42,607 nt of DNA. It comes from Rhodococcus oryzae (GTDB lineage Bacteria > Actinomycetota > Actinomycetes > Mycobacteriales > Mycobacteriaceae). Location: NCBI RefSeq assembly GCF_005049235.1, contig NZ_SUMD01000019.1, positions 1 through 42,607 on the forward strand. Direction: 5' to 3'. This document shows positions 9,470 through 17,139 of the stretch, piece by piece. How positions within the stretch are numbered: the first letter of the stretch is position 1; each line of letters starts with the position of its first letter. Under the pieces are notes generated by a model. It was not told where the DNA came from and made no database searches. It worked only from the letters and a program-made list of their open reading frames with translations. The position numbers and the translations under genes were made by a program.

Positions 9470-11419
9470 GTGCGGGACGACGGGCGGGCGAGCGGCGAGG
9501 CCCGGGTCCGTGTCCTAGGGCCGACGGCCGCCTGGAACGACGACGGGACCCGGCTCGACCTGCGCGGTCCACGGCACCGGGAGCTCCTGGCCCGGCTGGT
9601 AGCCGCGCACGGACGCGCCGTGCCGGTGGCGACCCTGGTCGACGACCTGTGGGACGACTCGCCTCCGGCCCGCGCCGTGGGGACCGTGCGCACCTTCGTC
9701 GCGGACCTGAGGGCTGCGCTCGAGCCCGCGCGGCCGGCCCGCTCTCCCGCGCGCGTCCTGGTGACCGAGGGCAGCGGGTATGCCCTGCGGCTGCCCGACT
9801 CGGCCGTCGATGCCTGGAGTGCCGAGGCCGCGGTGGCCGGTTCGGTGGACGCCCCCGCCGAGCGTGTCGTGCGTGCGCTCGGGCCGGTCGTCGTCGACTG
9901 GCCCGTCGACTCGTACCCCGACGTGGCGGACCGTGCATGGGCGGGGCCCGAGCGGGTGCGGCTCGCAGCACTGCGCTCGATCGCGGTCGAGCGGCTGGTC
10001 GGCGCGCTCACGGAGACCGGGCGCGCCGACGAGGCCGTGACGCTGGCGACCCCGCACGTCGACGCGTCCCCGTGGCGCGAGGAGGGCTGGCGGTTGCTGG
10101 CCCTTGCCCTCTACCGCGCGGGTCGGCAGGCGGAGGCCCTCGACGCCCTGCGCCGCGCGCGTGCGGTCCTGCGCGACGAGCTCGGCCTCGACCCGTCCGC
10201 GGCGCTCACCGGCCTGGAGGCGGACATCCTGCGGCACGACCCGCGCGTGCAGGAACCTGAGGACGTGTTCCGGCGCGTCGCGGACGACTCCCTGCGCGTG
10301 CTCGGCCCTGGATCGCGCGCCCGTCTCGAGACCACCGTGAGCATGCTCCGCCGGATGGCCGTGTCCGCCCCCGCTCCCGCCGAGCCGCACGAGGATCTGC
10401 TCGCCGCCGGGACGGCCGCGGAGGAGCTCGGGGACCCGGTCCTCACCGCACGGGTCCTCGGGGGCTTCGACGTGCCGAGCGTCTGGCCGCGCAGCGACGA
10501 CCCGGAACGCTCCGGGCAGCTCGCCGCGCTCGCCTGGCGCACCCTGGCGGCCCTGCCCGACGACGCCGCGCCGACCGCCAGGGCGAGGCTGCACGTGCTG
10601 GCCGCCGTCGAGACGCGCGGACTGCCAGGGACATCGGGCCGCGCCCACGCCGAGGACGCGGTCCGCCTCGCCCGCGAGCTCCACAACCCGGCGCTGCTGT
10701 GCTCAGCGCTCGGCGCCCTCGCCGTGCACACGTGCGACCGTGCCGGGCTCGCCGCCGAGCGCGACCGGATCGGCGCGGAGATCATTCCCCTCGCGCGCAC
10801 CCACGACCTCCCGACCCCGGAGGTACAGGGGCTGCTGCTGCGCCTACAGGCGGCGGGCGCTCTTGGCAGGTCAGGCGACGGCGACGCGCTCGCCCGTGAG
10901 ATCGGGGCCGTCTCGGCCCGCCACGAGCGCCCGCGCGCGCCCGTCCTCGTCGCCTGGTACCGCGCGATGCGCGCGGCAGAGGACCGGGCTCCGGATGCCG
11001 CGGACCGCTATGCCCTGGCCGACCGGGCGCTCCGGGGAGCGGGCATGCCCGGCGTCGCGGACGGCCTGCTCCCGCTCGCGCTGCTCGGGCTCGACCTGAT
11101 CCGCGGGCGCACAACCGAAGTCGCGACGGACGGCTGGGGGCCGTACGTCCCGTGGGTGCGACCGCTCGCCGTCGCGCGTGGTGGCGACCCGGACGCGGCG
11201 CGGGCGCTCCTCGACGGCCTCGCCGCCCCGCCGCCAGGACTGCTGCTCGAGGCGCTGTGGTGCGTTGTCGCCCAGGCGGCGCTGGAGACGGGTCACGAGG
11301 GCGTGGCGGACCGCGCACGCGCGGCCCTCGCCCCCGCGCGCGACGAGGTCGCAGGCGCGGGCAGCGGGATGCTGACGTTCGGACCGGTCGCGGACTGGCT
11401 CGCGCGGCTGGGGTGCTGA
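9470..11419 (+). CDS. AfsR/SARP-like BTAD-domain transcriptional regulator
   Basis: A cytosolic regulator of about 649 residues. The N-terminal winged-helix DNA-binding domain (VRVLGPTAAW, then LRGPRHRELLARLVAAHGRAVPVATLVDDLW) is followed by the bacterial transcriptional activation domain with PWREEGWRLLALALYRAGRQAEALDALRRARAVLRDELGLDPS. The C-terminal 370 residues are alpha-helical, Ala-rich and repeat-like, with no NB-ARC P-loop that I can see. It is therefore a BTAD-plus-helical-repeat protein, shorter than AfsR. The start could be GTG 9470 (leaderless promoter) or ATG 9437. Divergent arrangement suggests it controls the hydrolase at 8468-9346. The pair interrupts the conserved truB-mntR neighbourhood and is probably acquired. 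Confidence 0.85.
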   Translation: MRDDGRASGEARVRVLGPTAAWNDDGTRLDLRGPRHRELLARLVAAHGRAVPVATLVDDLWDDSPPARAVGTVRTFVADLRAALEPARPARSPARVLVTEGSGYALRLPDSAVDAWSAEAAVAGSVDAPAERVVRALGPVVVDWPVDSYPDVADRAWAGPERVRLAALRSIAVERLVGALTETGRADEAVTLATPHVDASPWREEGWRLLALALYRAGRQAEALDALRRARAVLRDELGLDPSAALTGLEADILRHDPRVQEPEDVFRRVADDSLRVLGPGSRARLETTVSMLRRMAVSAPAPAEPHEDLLAAGTAAEELGDPVLTARVLGGFDVPSVWPRSDDPERSGQLAALAWRTLAALPDDAAPTARARLHVLAAVETRGLPGTSGRAHAEDAVRLARELHNPALLCSALGALAVHTCDRAGLAAERDRIGAEIIPLARTHDLPTPEVQGLLLRLQAAGALGRSGDGDALAREIGAVSARHERPRAPVLVAWYRAMRAAEDRAPDAADRYALADRALRGAGMPGVADGLLPLALLGLDLIRGRTTEVATDGWGPYVPWVRPLAVARGGDPDAARALLDGLAAPPPGLLLEALWCVVAQAALETGHEGVADRARAALAPARDEVAGAGSGMLTFGPVADWLARLGC

Positions 11420-11420
11420 C

Positions 11421-11520
11421 GGCGCCGCGCGGGCGAGTCTGGATGTCATGTCGCGTGCTGTGATCTCTGACGTGGCGTTGGCCGTGATCGGGCCGCTGTT
11501 CCCGATGGCGAAGGCGACTG
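11421..11520 (+). mobile_element. Remnant of an IS5-like transposase start
   Basis: Right after the BTAD stop lies an orphan coding start. ATG at 11448 reads MSRAVISDVALAVIGPLFP, the typical N-terminus of IS5-group (DUF4096) transposases, and homology stops after about 24 codons. The 24 bases 11429-11452 (GCGGGCGAGTCTGGATGTCA, then TGTC) recur inverted at 13220-13243 with one mismatch. With looser matching the repeat extends to about 37 bp. This fragment and the one at 13209-13275 bracket the LysR/SDR cassette. Confidence 0.65.
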
Positions 11521-11550
11521 GGAGTCAGGCGCAATTGCGGACGTTATCGG

Positions 11551-12390
11551 CTAGAGGTGTACCGCCGTACGGACAAGGTCGGCGACGGCTTGGGATCTGC
11601 TGTGTGGTGGCCAGGCGATGACGGTCGTGACGGCCGGTGCGTCCGGCACGGGCACGATGGCGTGATCGCCGCGTAGCTGTGCTCGGAGCGATTCGGGCAT
11701 GAGCGCGCAGGCCCGGCCGAGCGTGATCAGCTGGGTCAATTGGGTATGGTCGCGAACCTTCGGGCCGGGGCCGTCGGGATAACTCCCATCCCGTCGAGGC
11801 CAGCGTGGCAGGGGCAGGTCCGTCATGGCGTTGACCTCGGCCATCGACATGTGGGGTCGGTTGGCAAGGGGGTGCTCCGCGGGCAGGACCACGACCTGGT
11901 GTTCGGTGTGCAGGTCCTCGGTGTCGAATCCGGCCGTCGTGTCGTAGGGCAGCTGGAGCAGAGCAACGTCGGCACGCCCGTTGCGTAGCAGGCCTTCAGG
12001 TTCGCCGGGCCCGCAGAGCATCACCTCGACTGCGACAGCGGAGGGGTCGGCGGCGTAGGCGTCCAACAGCTTCGACAACAGTTCTCTGGACGCTCCTGCC
12101 TTGGCGGCCAGTACCACGCCGGCCCGGTCGGTGGCGGCGCGGCGGGTGCGGCGCTCGGCGGCTTCGACCGCTTCGAGGGCCAGCCGGGCCTCCTGCAGAA
12201 GCACCGACCCCGCCTTGGTCAAAGTGATTGCGCGAGCGGTGCGGTGCAGCAGGACGACTCCGAGCCGCCGTTCGAGCTGCTGGATGGCTCGCGATAGTGG
12301 TGGTTGTGCGATCGAGAGCCGTTGTGCCGCCCGTCCGAAGTGCAACTCCTCGGCGACGGCGACGAAGTATCGCATCTCCCGCGTCTCCAC
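11551..12390 (-). CDS. LysR-family transcriptional regulator
   Basis: A 279-residue LysR-type regulator. The N-terminal winged helix-turn-helix is complete (METREMRYFVAVAEELHFGRAAQRL, read in two parts as ETREMRYFVAVAEE and LHFGRAAQRLSIAQPPLSRAI), followed by the linker helix and the periplasmic-binding-like effector domain (from about residue 90, DRAGVVLAAKAG). The open frame extends far upstream, but the GTG complementary to 12388-12390 is the family start and is preceded, six bases away, by the -10 box TACCAT (12402-12397). It is divergent from the SDR gene with 105 bp between them and a LysR-type dyad in between, so it probably controls that gene and itself. The effector is unknown. The cassette is bracketed by IS remnants. 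Confidence 0.9.
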   Translation of the reverse strand: METREMRYFVAVAEELHFGRAAQRLSIAQPPLSRAIQQLERRLGVVLLHRTARAITLTKAGSVLLQEARLALEAVEAAERRTRRAATDRAGVVLAAKAGASRELLSKLLDAYAADPSAVAVEVMLCGPGEPEGLLRNGRADVALLQLPYDTTAGFDTEDLHTEHQVVVLPAEHPLANRPHMSMAEVNAMTDLPLPRWPRRDGSYPDGPGPKVRDHTQLTQLITLGRACALMPESLRAQLRGDHAIVPVPDAPAVTTVIAWPPHSRSQAVADLVRTAVHL

Positions 12391-12396
12391 CAGGCC

Positions 12397-12437
12397 ATGG
12401 TATCCGGCGATGACCACGACCAATACCCGTGCGGTAT
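12397..12437. promoter_or_regulatory. LysR operator and promoter region between lysR and SDR genes
   Basis: The perfect dyad ATACC-CGTGC-GGTAT (12423-12437) contains T-N11-A, the classical LysR recognition core. It lies about 21 bases upstream of the -10 box TACCAT (12397-12402, read on the minus strand) of the LysR gene, covering its -35 area, as expected for negative autoregulation. It is about 60-75 bases upstream of the SDR start, the usual place for activation. A half-site GGTATCC occurs at 12399-12405. Confidence 0.6.
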
Positions 12438-12495
12438 CGCCGCCCACCCGATCGGTCTTGGACGCTGCACCCGGAATCGCGGCACGATCGGCGGT

Positions 12496-13221
12496 GTGAG
12501 TGAACAGACGATTGCGCTGGTGACCGGCGCGAACAAGGGAATCGGATACGAGATCGCCGCTGGCCTGGGCGCGCTCGGCTGGCGAATCGGTGTGGGCGCG
12601 CGTGATCGGCAACGCCGCGACACCGCGGTGGAGAAGCTGCGCGCGGCTGGGACCGATGCGTTCGGTGTGCCGCTCGACGTGACCGACGACGCAAGTGTGG
12701 CCGCGGCGGCCGAATTGATCGTCGACCATGCCGGAGGGCTAGATGTTCTGGTCAACAATGCCGCGATCACCGGCGATGTGCCGCAGACACCGACCACGGT
12801 CGATCCCACGACCGTGCGAATCGTCGTGGAAACCAACGTGATCGGGGTCATGCGGGTGACCAACGCGATGCTGCCGATGCTGCGCGCCTCGGCGTCACCG
12901 CGAATCGTCAACATGTCCAGCAGCGTCGGCTCGCTCGCCCTGCACACCACACCTGGCGTCGACATGGGCCCGGTTCCCGCCGCCTACTTGGCCTCGAAGA
13001 CCTTCCTCAACGCCCTCACCATCCAGTACGTCAAGGAACTGGGTGACACCAACATTTTGATCAACTCCGGCTGTCCGGGTTTCACTGCCACCGACCTCAA
13101 CGGTTTTCGCGGTGTCCGTACACCGCAACAGGGTGCGGCCGTCGCGATTCGCCTCGCGACCTTGCCCGACGACGGCCCGACCGGCGGATTCTTCGACGAC
13201 GCGGGAACGGTGCCCTGGTGA
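12496..13221 (+). CDS. Short-chain dehydrogenase/reductase (SDR)
   Basis: A 241-residue classical SDR using NAD(P)H. The nucleotide-binding motif TGANKGIG is at residues 10-17, NNAA at 87-90, catalytic Ser in NMSSSVGSL at about 141-143, and Tyr164 and Lys168 in YLASK. This form resembles plant and bacterial carbonyl reductase-like SDRs with the GANKGIG variant. ATP/GTP is not involved; the substrate is some carbonyl or alcohol that cannot be predicted. GTG at 12496 is the family start; the frame continues upstream only through the LysR promoter region. The TGA at 13219-13221 overlaps the inverted IS repeat. Divergent to the LysR gene and probably its target. Confidence 0.92.
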   Translation: MSEQTIALVTGANKGIGYEIAAGLGALGWRIGVGARDRQRRDTAVEKLRAAGTDAFGVPLDVTDDASVAAAAELIVDHAGGLDVLVNNAAITGDVPQTPTTVDPTTVRIVVETNVIGVMRVTNAMLPMLRASASPRIVNMSSSVGSLALHTTPGVDMGPVPAAYLASKTFLNALTIQYVKELGDTNILINSGCPGFTATDLNGFRGVRTPQQGAAVAIRLATLPDDGPTGGFFDDAGTVPW

Positions 13222-13275
13222 CACGACATCCAGACTCGCCCGCAGGGCACCAAAACGGGTTTGGCAACACGCCCT
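13209..13275 (-). mobile_element. IS-end fragment with inverted repeat to 11429-11452
   Basis: Read on the minus strand, this piece starts at a CTAG (13274-13277) with GGGCGTGTTGCCAAA, a shape seen at ends of IS5-group elements. It continues to GCGGGCGAGTCTGGATGTCG and stops where the SDR 3' end begins. It therefore holds the IS tip and the region before the transposase start, whereas the fragment at 11421-11520 holds the pre-start region and the first codons. The CTAG overlaps the ccdA stop codon. Bases 13209-13216 and 13244-13251 (GGTGCCCT/AGGGCACC) can also form a hairpin after the SDR gene. Confidence 0.55.
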
Positions 13276-14125
13276 AGCCCGAATCGGGCGAATCCTCGAC
13301 CCGCACCCCCGGCCGCAGGAGTCGCCAGGCCAGCACCAGCAGCGCCGCGACGCCGAGCAGGAGCAGCAGGGCTGTCGTCGGGACGGCGTCGCCGAGCCGC
13401 ATGACCTGGGTCTCCAGCGTGAAACCGGTATCGGCCCCGACGGTTCCGGCCAGGGCCGAGGTGCCGTCGGACACGAGGAACAGGACGCCGACGGCAATGA
13501 AGAAGACCCCGGAGATCAGCGATGTGGTGTGCAGGTGGAAGCGGCCGACCGTGATGGCCCGACCTCGCAGCCAGCGGCGATGACCCAGATCGAAGCGATC
13601 CCAGAGGATCGCCATCAGGAACAGCGGCATGGCCATCCCGAGGGCGTAGACGGCCAGCAGTGAACCACCGTGGAGGGGAGAGGAACTCAGCGCCGCAACG
13701 GTGAGGATCGAGCCCAGAATGGGGCCGACACAGAACCCGGACAGGCCGTAGACCATGCCGAGCAGGTAGACGGCGCCACCCCTGTCGGAGCGGCCGTGCT
13801 CCGCCATCGTGCGCTGCGCGAACTCGAATGAGAAACCGCGGCCGAGGATCTGGAGGATGCCCAGCACGATGATGGTCACCCCGCCGATGGTGATCACCGT
13901 GTCGCGGTGCCGGGTCAGCACCCCGCCCAGGAGGGAACCGGCCGCGCCCAGCGGCACGAGAGTCGTGCACAGGCCCAGGTAGAACGTGCCGGTGCGGGTG
14001 AGCAGCTTGCCGGTGGAGTTGAAGGAGTAGGCGAAGAAGCTGGGCAGCAGCAGCGCGCTGCACGGGCTGAGCAGGGCGAGGAGCCCGCCGAGGAAGGCCG
14101 CGCCGTAGCCGATTCCGAAGCCCAC
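13274..14125 (-). CDS. CcdA/DsbD-type membrane thiol-disulfide transporter
   Basis: A 283-residue polytopic membrane protein of the CcdA family, which moves reducing equivalents from cytosolic thioredoxin to exported thiol proteins. The two redox cysteines are present in their usual settings: LLSPCSALLLPSF in helix 1 and GLSGFCVGPILGS in the fourth helix region. The C-terminus has two further helices. The start GTG (14125-14123) shares one base with the TAG stop of the DsbA-like gene upstream, so translation is coupled and the two proteins are probable redox partners. The stop codon lies exactly at the IS-end fragment. No ResB/ResC cytochrome c assembly genes are nearby, so a general thiol role seems more likely than heme delivery. 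Confidence 0.88.
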   Translation of the reverse strand: MGFGIGYGAAFLGGLLALLSPCSALLLPSFFAYSFNSTGKLLTRTGTFYLGLCTTLVPLGAAGSLLGGVLTRHRDTVITIGGVTIIVLGILQILGRGFSFEFAQRTMAEHGRSDRGGAVYLLGMVYGLSGFCVGPILGSILTVAALSSSPLHGGSLLAVYALGMAMPLFLMAILWDRFDLGHRRWLRGRAITVGRFHLHTTSLISGVFFIAVGVLFLVSDGTSALAGTVGADTGFTLETQVMRLGDAVPTTALLLLLGVAALLVLAWRLLRPGVRVEDSPDSG

Positions 14126-14907
14126 TACCGACCCGCCTCGGTGTCATCCTGGAGTCCGGCTTCGATGACCGCGATCATCTGCTCGATCGGACGCGCGCCG
14201 AGGACCGGCCTGCCGTTGATCAGGAAAGCGGGGGTGGAATTGATGCCGATGCCGACCGCCTCGTCGACATCGGTGGTGACGGCGGCGCGCGCGGCGTCGG
14301 AATCCATGTCGGCGCGGAACCTGGTCAGGTCCGCGACTCCGACTTGCCCGGCCCATTCGGTCAGCCGATCGGCGGTGTAGACGCCGGTGTTCTTCTTGGC
14401 GGGCGAGTGTTCGAACATGATCGCGTGCATTTCCGGGAACTTGCCCTGTTGCCCGGCCGCCCATGCGGCGCGCGCCGCGAGCTCGGATTCGTCGCCGAAG
14501 ATGGCGAGGTTGCGCCATTCGATCCGCAACTGGCCGCTGTCGACGTACTTCTCGATCAGCGCGGGCTCGGTGTTCTGTGCGAACTGGCGGCAGAACGGGC
14601 ACTGGAAGTCGGAGTACTCGATCATGACCACGGGTGCGGTCACCGAGCCCCGTGCCATCGGATCGGCGGCGTCGCGGCGCGCGAATGCGGCCAGCTGTCG
14701 GTACATCTCGCTCTCGCCGGACTGCGTCGCCGCGGCCGTGTCCGGCCGTTCGGACTCGGTGCGATCACCGATCTGTGAGATCGCGAGGAAGAGCAATCCG
14801 ACCGCCGCGAGGAGGGCGAGCGCCGCGCCGATCTTGCGGGCGGGTGAACCGGGGCGAAGCGGTGTGGGAGCGGACTTTCTGGCACGACTCTGGGAACGGT
14901 TGGACAT
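14125..14907 (-). CDS. Membrane-anchored DsbA-like thioredoxin-fold protein
   Basis: A 260-residue exported protein. A basic N-terminus is followed by one hydrophobic segment (about residues 25-45, KIGAALALLAAVGLLFLAI), then an extracytoplasmic DsbA-type thioredoxin domain. The active site is CPFC (within DFQCPFCRQF), and STPAFLI holds the cis-proline loop. It probably forms or isomerises disulfides in the cell envelope, with electrons exchanged with the CcdA protein translated directly after it. ATG at 14907 has GGAG about nine bases upstream; a longer frame to 14994 has no family match. A GC-rich hairpin (14929-14936 with 14946-14953) sits just before the start. Confidence 0.9.
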   Translation of the reverse strand: MSNRSQSRARKSAPTPLRPGSPARKIGAALALLAAVGLLFLAISQIGDRTESERPDTAAATQSGESEMYRQLAAFARRDAADPMARGSVTAPVVMIEYSDFQCPFCRQFAQNTEPALIEKYVDSGQLRIEWRNLAIFGDESELAARAAWAAGQQGKFPEMHAIMFEHSPAKKNTGVYTADRLTEWAGQVGVADLTRFRADMDSDAARAAVTTDVDEAVGIGINSTPAFLINGRPVLGARPIEQMIAVIEAGLQDDTEAGR

Positions 14908-14928
14908 GGGGGATGGCTCCTGACTGGG

Positions 14929-14953
14929 CGCGCGCCGACTCGGTTGGCGCGCG
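14929..14953 (-). other. Hairpin upstream of the DsbA-like gene
   Basis: CGCGCGCC (14929-14936) and GGCGCGCG (14946-14953) form a perfect 8-bp stem with a nine-base loop. It lies in the 124-bp gap between the small membrane protein gene and the DsbA-like gene, 22 bases before the start codon. It could be a weak terminator of the upstream gene or a 5' stabiliser. Nothing else is visible in this gap. Confidence 0.45.
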
Positions 14954-15031
14954 AAACCGCGAATTGAGGACATGACGAAGCCCGGCCCGAGCACCGCCCA
15001 TCGGGGCGACGTCGAGGCCGGGAACGGTCGT

Positions 15032-15454
15032 CTAAATTCGCAGAATTGTGGTCAGGTCCAGGGCCGGCGACGGCGGACCGTTCGTGTCGACCGGTCCGGA
15101 GCCGGTGTGGATCGAGCGCCCGAGCATCACCGGCGCGGGTGCGTGGTGGGCGGCGAGCGGAATCCGAAGGTCCTCGCGATGGGGAACCCCCGCCTGGATC
15201 GGCGCGACCGGGGCGGCCGGATCCTTGCGACAGGCGGGCGACTTGCCGATGGCATCGCGTTGATCGGCGGTGACCGGCGCGGAATGAGCGAGCGCGGAAC
15301 CGTCGGCGACCACGGTCCGCTCGGCGAGCGGGCAGGCCGCGATGATCCCGATGATCAATCCGAGGAATGCGGTCAGCACGCCGCCCAGCAGCATGGTCCT
15401 GCGCCGCGGAGAGGGCCGCCGATGCGACCCGGATCGGGAACTCACTCGCCGCAC
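15032..15454 (-). CDS. Small membrane-anchored protein of unknown function
   Basis: I do not recognise this 140-residue product. It has a basic start, one hydrophobic segment (MLLGGVLTAFLGLIIGIIAA, about residues 21-40) ending in a Cys, then a Pro/Ala-rich exported part with a second Cys (SPACRKDP) and several His (HREDLR, AAHHAPAP). The architecture loosely recalls the copper-linked LpqS-type proteins of mycobacteria, but the similarity is weak. The GTG at 15454 is four bases after the mntR stop and has GAGGG at good spacing; ATG 15394 is an alternative. It lies between mntR and the DsbA/CcdA pair, all on one strand, which suggests an envelope role tied to metal or thiol chemistry. Confidence 0.6.
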   Translation of the reverse strand: MRRVSSRSGSHRRPSPRRRTMLLGGVLTAFLGLIIGIIAACPLAERTVVADGSALAHSAPVTADQRDAIGKSPACRKDPAAPVAPIQAGVPHREDLRIPLAAHHAPAPVMLGRSIHTGSGPVDTNGPPSPALDLTTILRI

Positions 15455-15458
15455 CAGG

Positions 15459-16178
15459 TCAGCCCTCGACGAGCCAGATCGCCTCGGCGGCCGGATTGCC
15501 CAGGTCAACGGTGTCGTCGACGCCGTCCCCGAGCCGGACCGAGACGGTGCCTGCGAAGTCGCGCCGCTCGACCACAGTGATCGTCAGGTCGAGGGCGATC
15601 CCCACCGTGTCGAAGTACCGCAGCATTGCCGGGTCGGAGTCGGAGATCCGCGCCACCCGGCCGCTCTCGCCGTCCGCGAAATCGCTGAGCTGCCGGGCGG
15701 GCGGGGTCGGGATCGCGCCGTCGGCGGTCGGGATCGGGTCGCCGTGCGGGTCCCGCTCCGGATGGCCCAGCTTCGCGTCGATCCGGGCGATCATCAGCTC
15801 CGAGACCGCGTGCTCGAGGACCTCGGCCTCGTCGTGGACCTCGTCCCAGCCGTAGCCGAGCTCGTTGACCAGGAAGGTCTCGATCAGCCGATGCCTGCGG
15901 ACCATGCCGATCGCGGCGGCCCGGCCCCGGTCGGTCAGCGCGATCGATCCGTAGCGGGCGTGGTCGACCAGACCCTGGCCCGCGAGCTTGCGGATCGCCT
16001 CGGACACGGTGGAGGCAGACACCCCGATCTTCTCGGAGAGCATCTTCGTCGAGACGTGCTCGCCGGACCATTCGCCGGCCGTCCAGATCACCTTGAGGTA
16101 GTCCTGCGCGACGGTGGTCAGGGATTCCGGCGCCGCCGCGCTCCCGGTCTCGCTCGGTCCACTCTTGCTCTCGGCCAC
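15459..16178 (-). CDS. mntR: DtxR/MntR-family manganese-dependent repressor
   Basis: A 239-residue metalloregulator matching M. tuberculosis Rv2788 (SirR/MntR), which represses manganese importers when bound to Mn. It has the N-terminal winged helix (TTVAQDYLKVIWT, MLSEKIGVSASTVSEAIRKLAGQGLVDH), the dimerisation and metal-binding domain with RRHRLIETFLVNELGYGWDEVHDEAEVLEHAVS, and a C-terminal SH3-like FeoA domain from about residue 160. The metal-site His and Glu residues are present. The start is GTG 16178, because TAAGCT (16191-16186) lies 7 nt before it as a leaderless -10 box; ATG 16184 is only one base after that box and would need another promoter. It is divergent from the TetR gene. 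Confidence 0.92.
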   Translation of the reverse strand: MAESKSGPSETGSAAAPESLTTVAQDYLKVIWTAGEWSGEHVSTKMLSEKIGVSASTVSEAIRKLAGQGLVDHARYGSIALTDRGRAAAIGMVRRHRLIETFLVNELGYGWDEVHDEAEVLEHAVSELMIARIDAKLGHPERDPHGDPIPTADGAIPTPPARQLSDFADGESGRVARISDSDPAMLRYFDTVGIALDLTITVVERRDFAGTVSVRLGDGVDDTVDLGNPAAEAIWLVEG

Positions 16179-16184
16179 GATCAT

Positions 16185-16361
16185 GAGCTTAGGCAATGCA
16201 CGCCTGCGGGTGTGAGCCGACACTCTCGGGACCCGGGGTCGGGGGACCGGACAGGGGGATTCGCGGGGGATAGGGGCTCGGGACACGGGCCTGCCCCTAT
16301 TCGACCCCTAACGCGTGTCCGGCATCCCACCAGAGCCCCTTAGCGCTGGTATCAATATGCG
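16185..16361. promoter_or_regulatory. Divergent promoter region between mntR and the TetR gene
   Basis: This 177-bp stretch has no ORF of note. Two inverted repeats are visible: ATAGGGGC (16270-16277) with GCCCCTAT (16293-16300), and GGACACG (16281-16287) with CGTGTCC (16314-16320), interleaved. A near-consensus -10 (TATCAA, 16350-16355) lies six bases before the TetR ATG at 16362, so that gene may be leaderless. The repeats are candidate TetR operators; I see no clear MntR box beyond TGCCTAAG at the mntR end. Confidence 0.4.
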
Positions 16362-17096
16362 ATGACCTCCACGATGATGACCGACACGACGACCACCGAC
16401 GAGGTGACGGCTGCGTCGGCGCCCTCGGGTGGCCCCACGGCTTCCGCCCCGGTCTCGACGGCTCGGCTCACCGCCGACGAGCGCCGCCGCCAACTGATCG
16501 AGTGCGCGCTGGACATCGCCGAACGCGGCGGGATCGGGGCGGTCACGGTGCGGGCGATCGCACGGGAGGCTGGCATATCCCTGGGGATGGTGCACTACTG
16601 CTTCGCTAGCAAGGAAGCGCTCCTCACGGAGATGGCGGAGCGGCTGGTGTACGAGCTGAGCACGGCCTCGCAGATGGTGCTGGCCGCGGTGGGCCATGCA
16701 ACGCAGGCGGACGGCCGGGCGGGACTGCGTGAGTTCGTCGGGATCGGGCTGAAGGCCATGTGGTCGATCGTCGAGGCCAATCCGAACCGCAGGTTGCTGA
16801 CCTATGAGATCGCCACGCATGCCATGCGCCTGCGCGAGGCGGGATCGCCGGATGCGGGCGATGTCGTCGGCGAGCAGTACCGGATCATGGACCGCGAGGT
16901 CACGGCGTTTCTCGTCGAATGTGCGGACCGCACCGGGATGGTCTGGACGGAGCCGGTCGCGTCGATCGCGCACCGCAGCCTGTCCATCGTCGACGGTCTG
17001 GTGCTGCGCTGGTTGGTCGATCGGGACACCGATGCGATCGCCCTCGGGCTCGTCGAGGTCGCGAATGCGATCGCCGCGAAGGCCGTCGAGTCCTGA
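16362..17096 (+). CDS. TetR-family transcriptional regulator
   Basis: A 244-residue regulator. The first 35 residues are a Thr/Ser/Pro-rich tail; the HTH follows (RRRQLIECALDIAERGGIGAVTVRAIAREAGISLGMVHYCFASKEALL, read in parts, with AIAREAGISLGMVHYCF as recognition helix). The C-terminal ligand domain runs to the end, with hydrophobic helices such as GLVLRWLVDRDTDAIALGLVE. The ligand is unknown. ATG 16362 is the first start and has a possible leaderless promoter. It is divergent from mntR and precedes ribF on the same strand by 43 bp. ribF has its own leaderless promoter, so the two need not be cotranscribed. Confidence 0.88.
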   Translation: MTSTMMTDTTTTDEVTAASAPSGGPTASAPVSTARLTADERRRQLIECALDIAERGGIGAVTVRAIAREAGISLGMVHYCFASKEALLTEMAERLVYELSTASQMVLAAVGHATQADGRAGLREFVGIGLKAMWSIVEANPNRRLLTYEIATHAMRLREAGSPDAGDVVGEQYRIMDREVTAFLVECADRTGMVWTEPVASIAHRSLSIVDGLVLRWLVDRDTDAIALGLVEVANAIAAKAVES

Positions 17097-17126
17097 GCCG
17101 AAGGTGACGCACTCGGACCGGGGCCG

Positions 17127-17139
17127 TAGGCTGCCACTC
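17127..17139 (+). promoter_or_regulatory. Leaderless promoter of ribF
   Basis: TAGGCT (17127-17132) is followed by seven bases and the GTG start of ribF at 17140. There is no Shine-Dalgarno sequence, so the mRNA probably begins at the start codon. Confidence 0.6.

Noticed and set aside
11448-11640. A functional small gene at 11448
   Set aside because: Only the first 24 codons match transposases; the rest runs antisense into the LysR gene.
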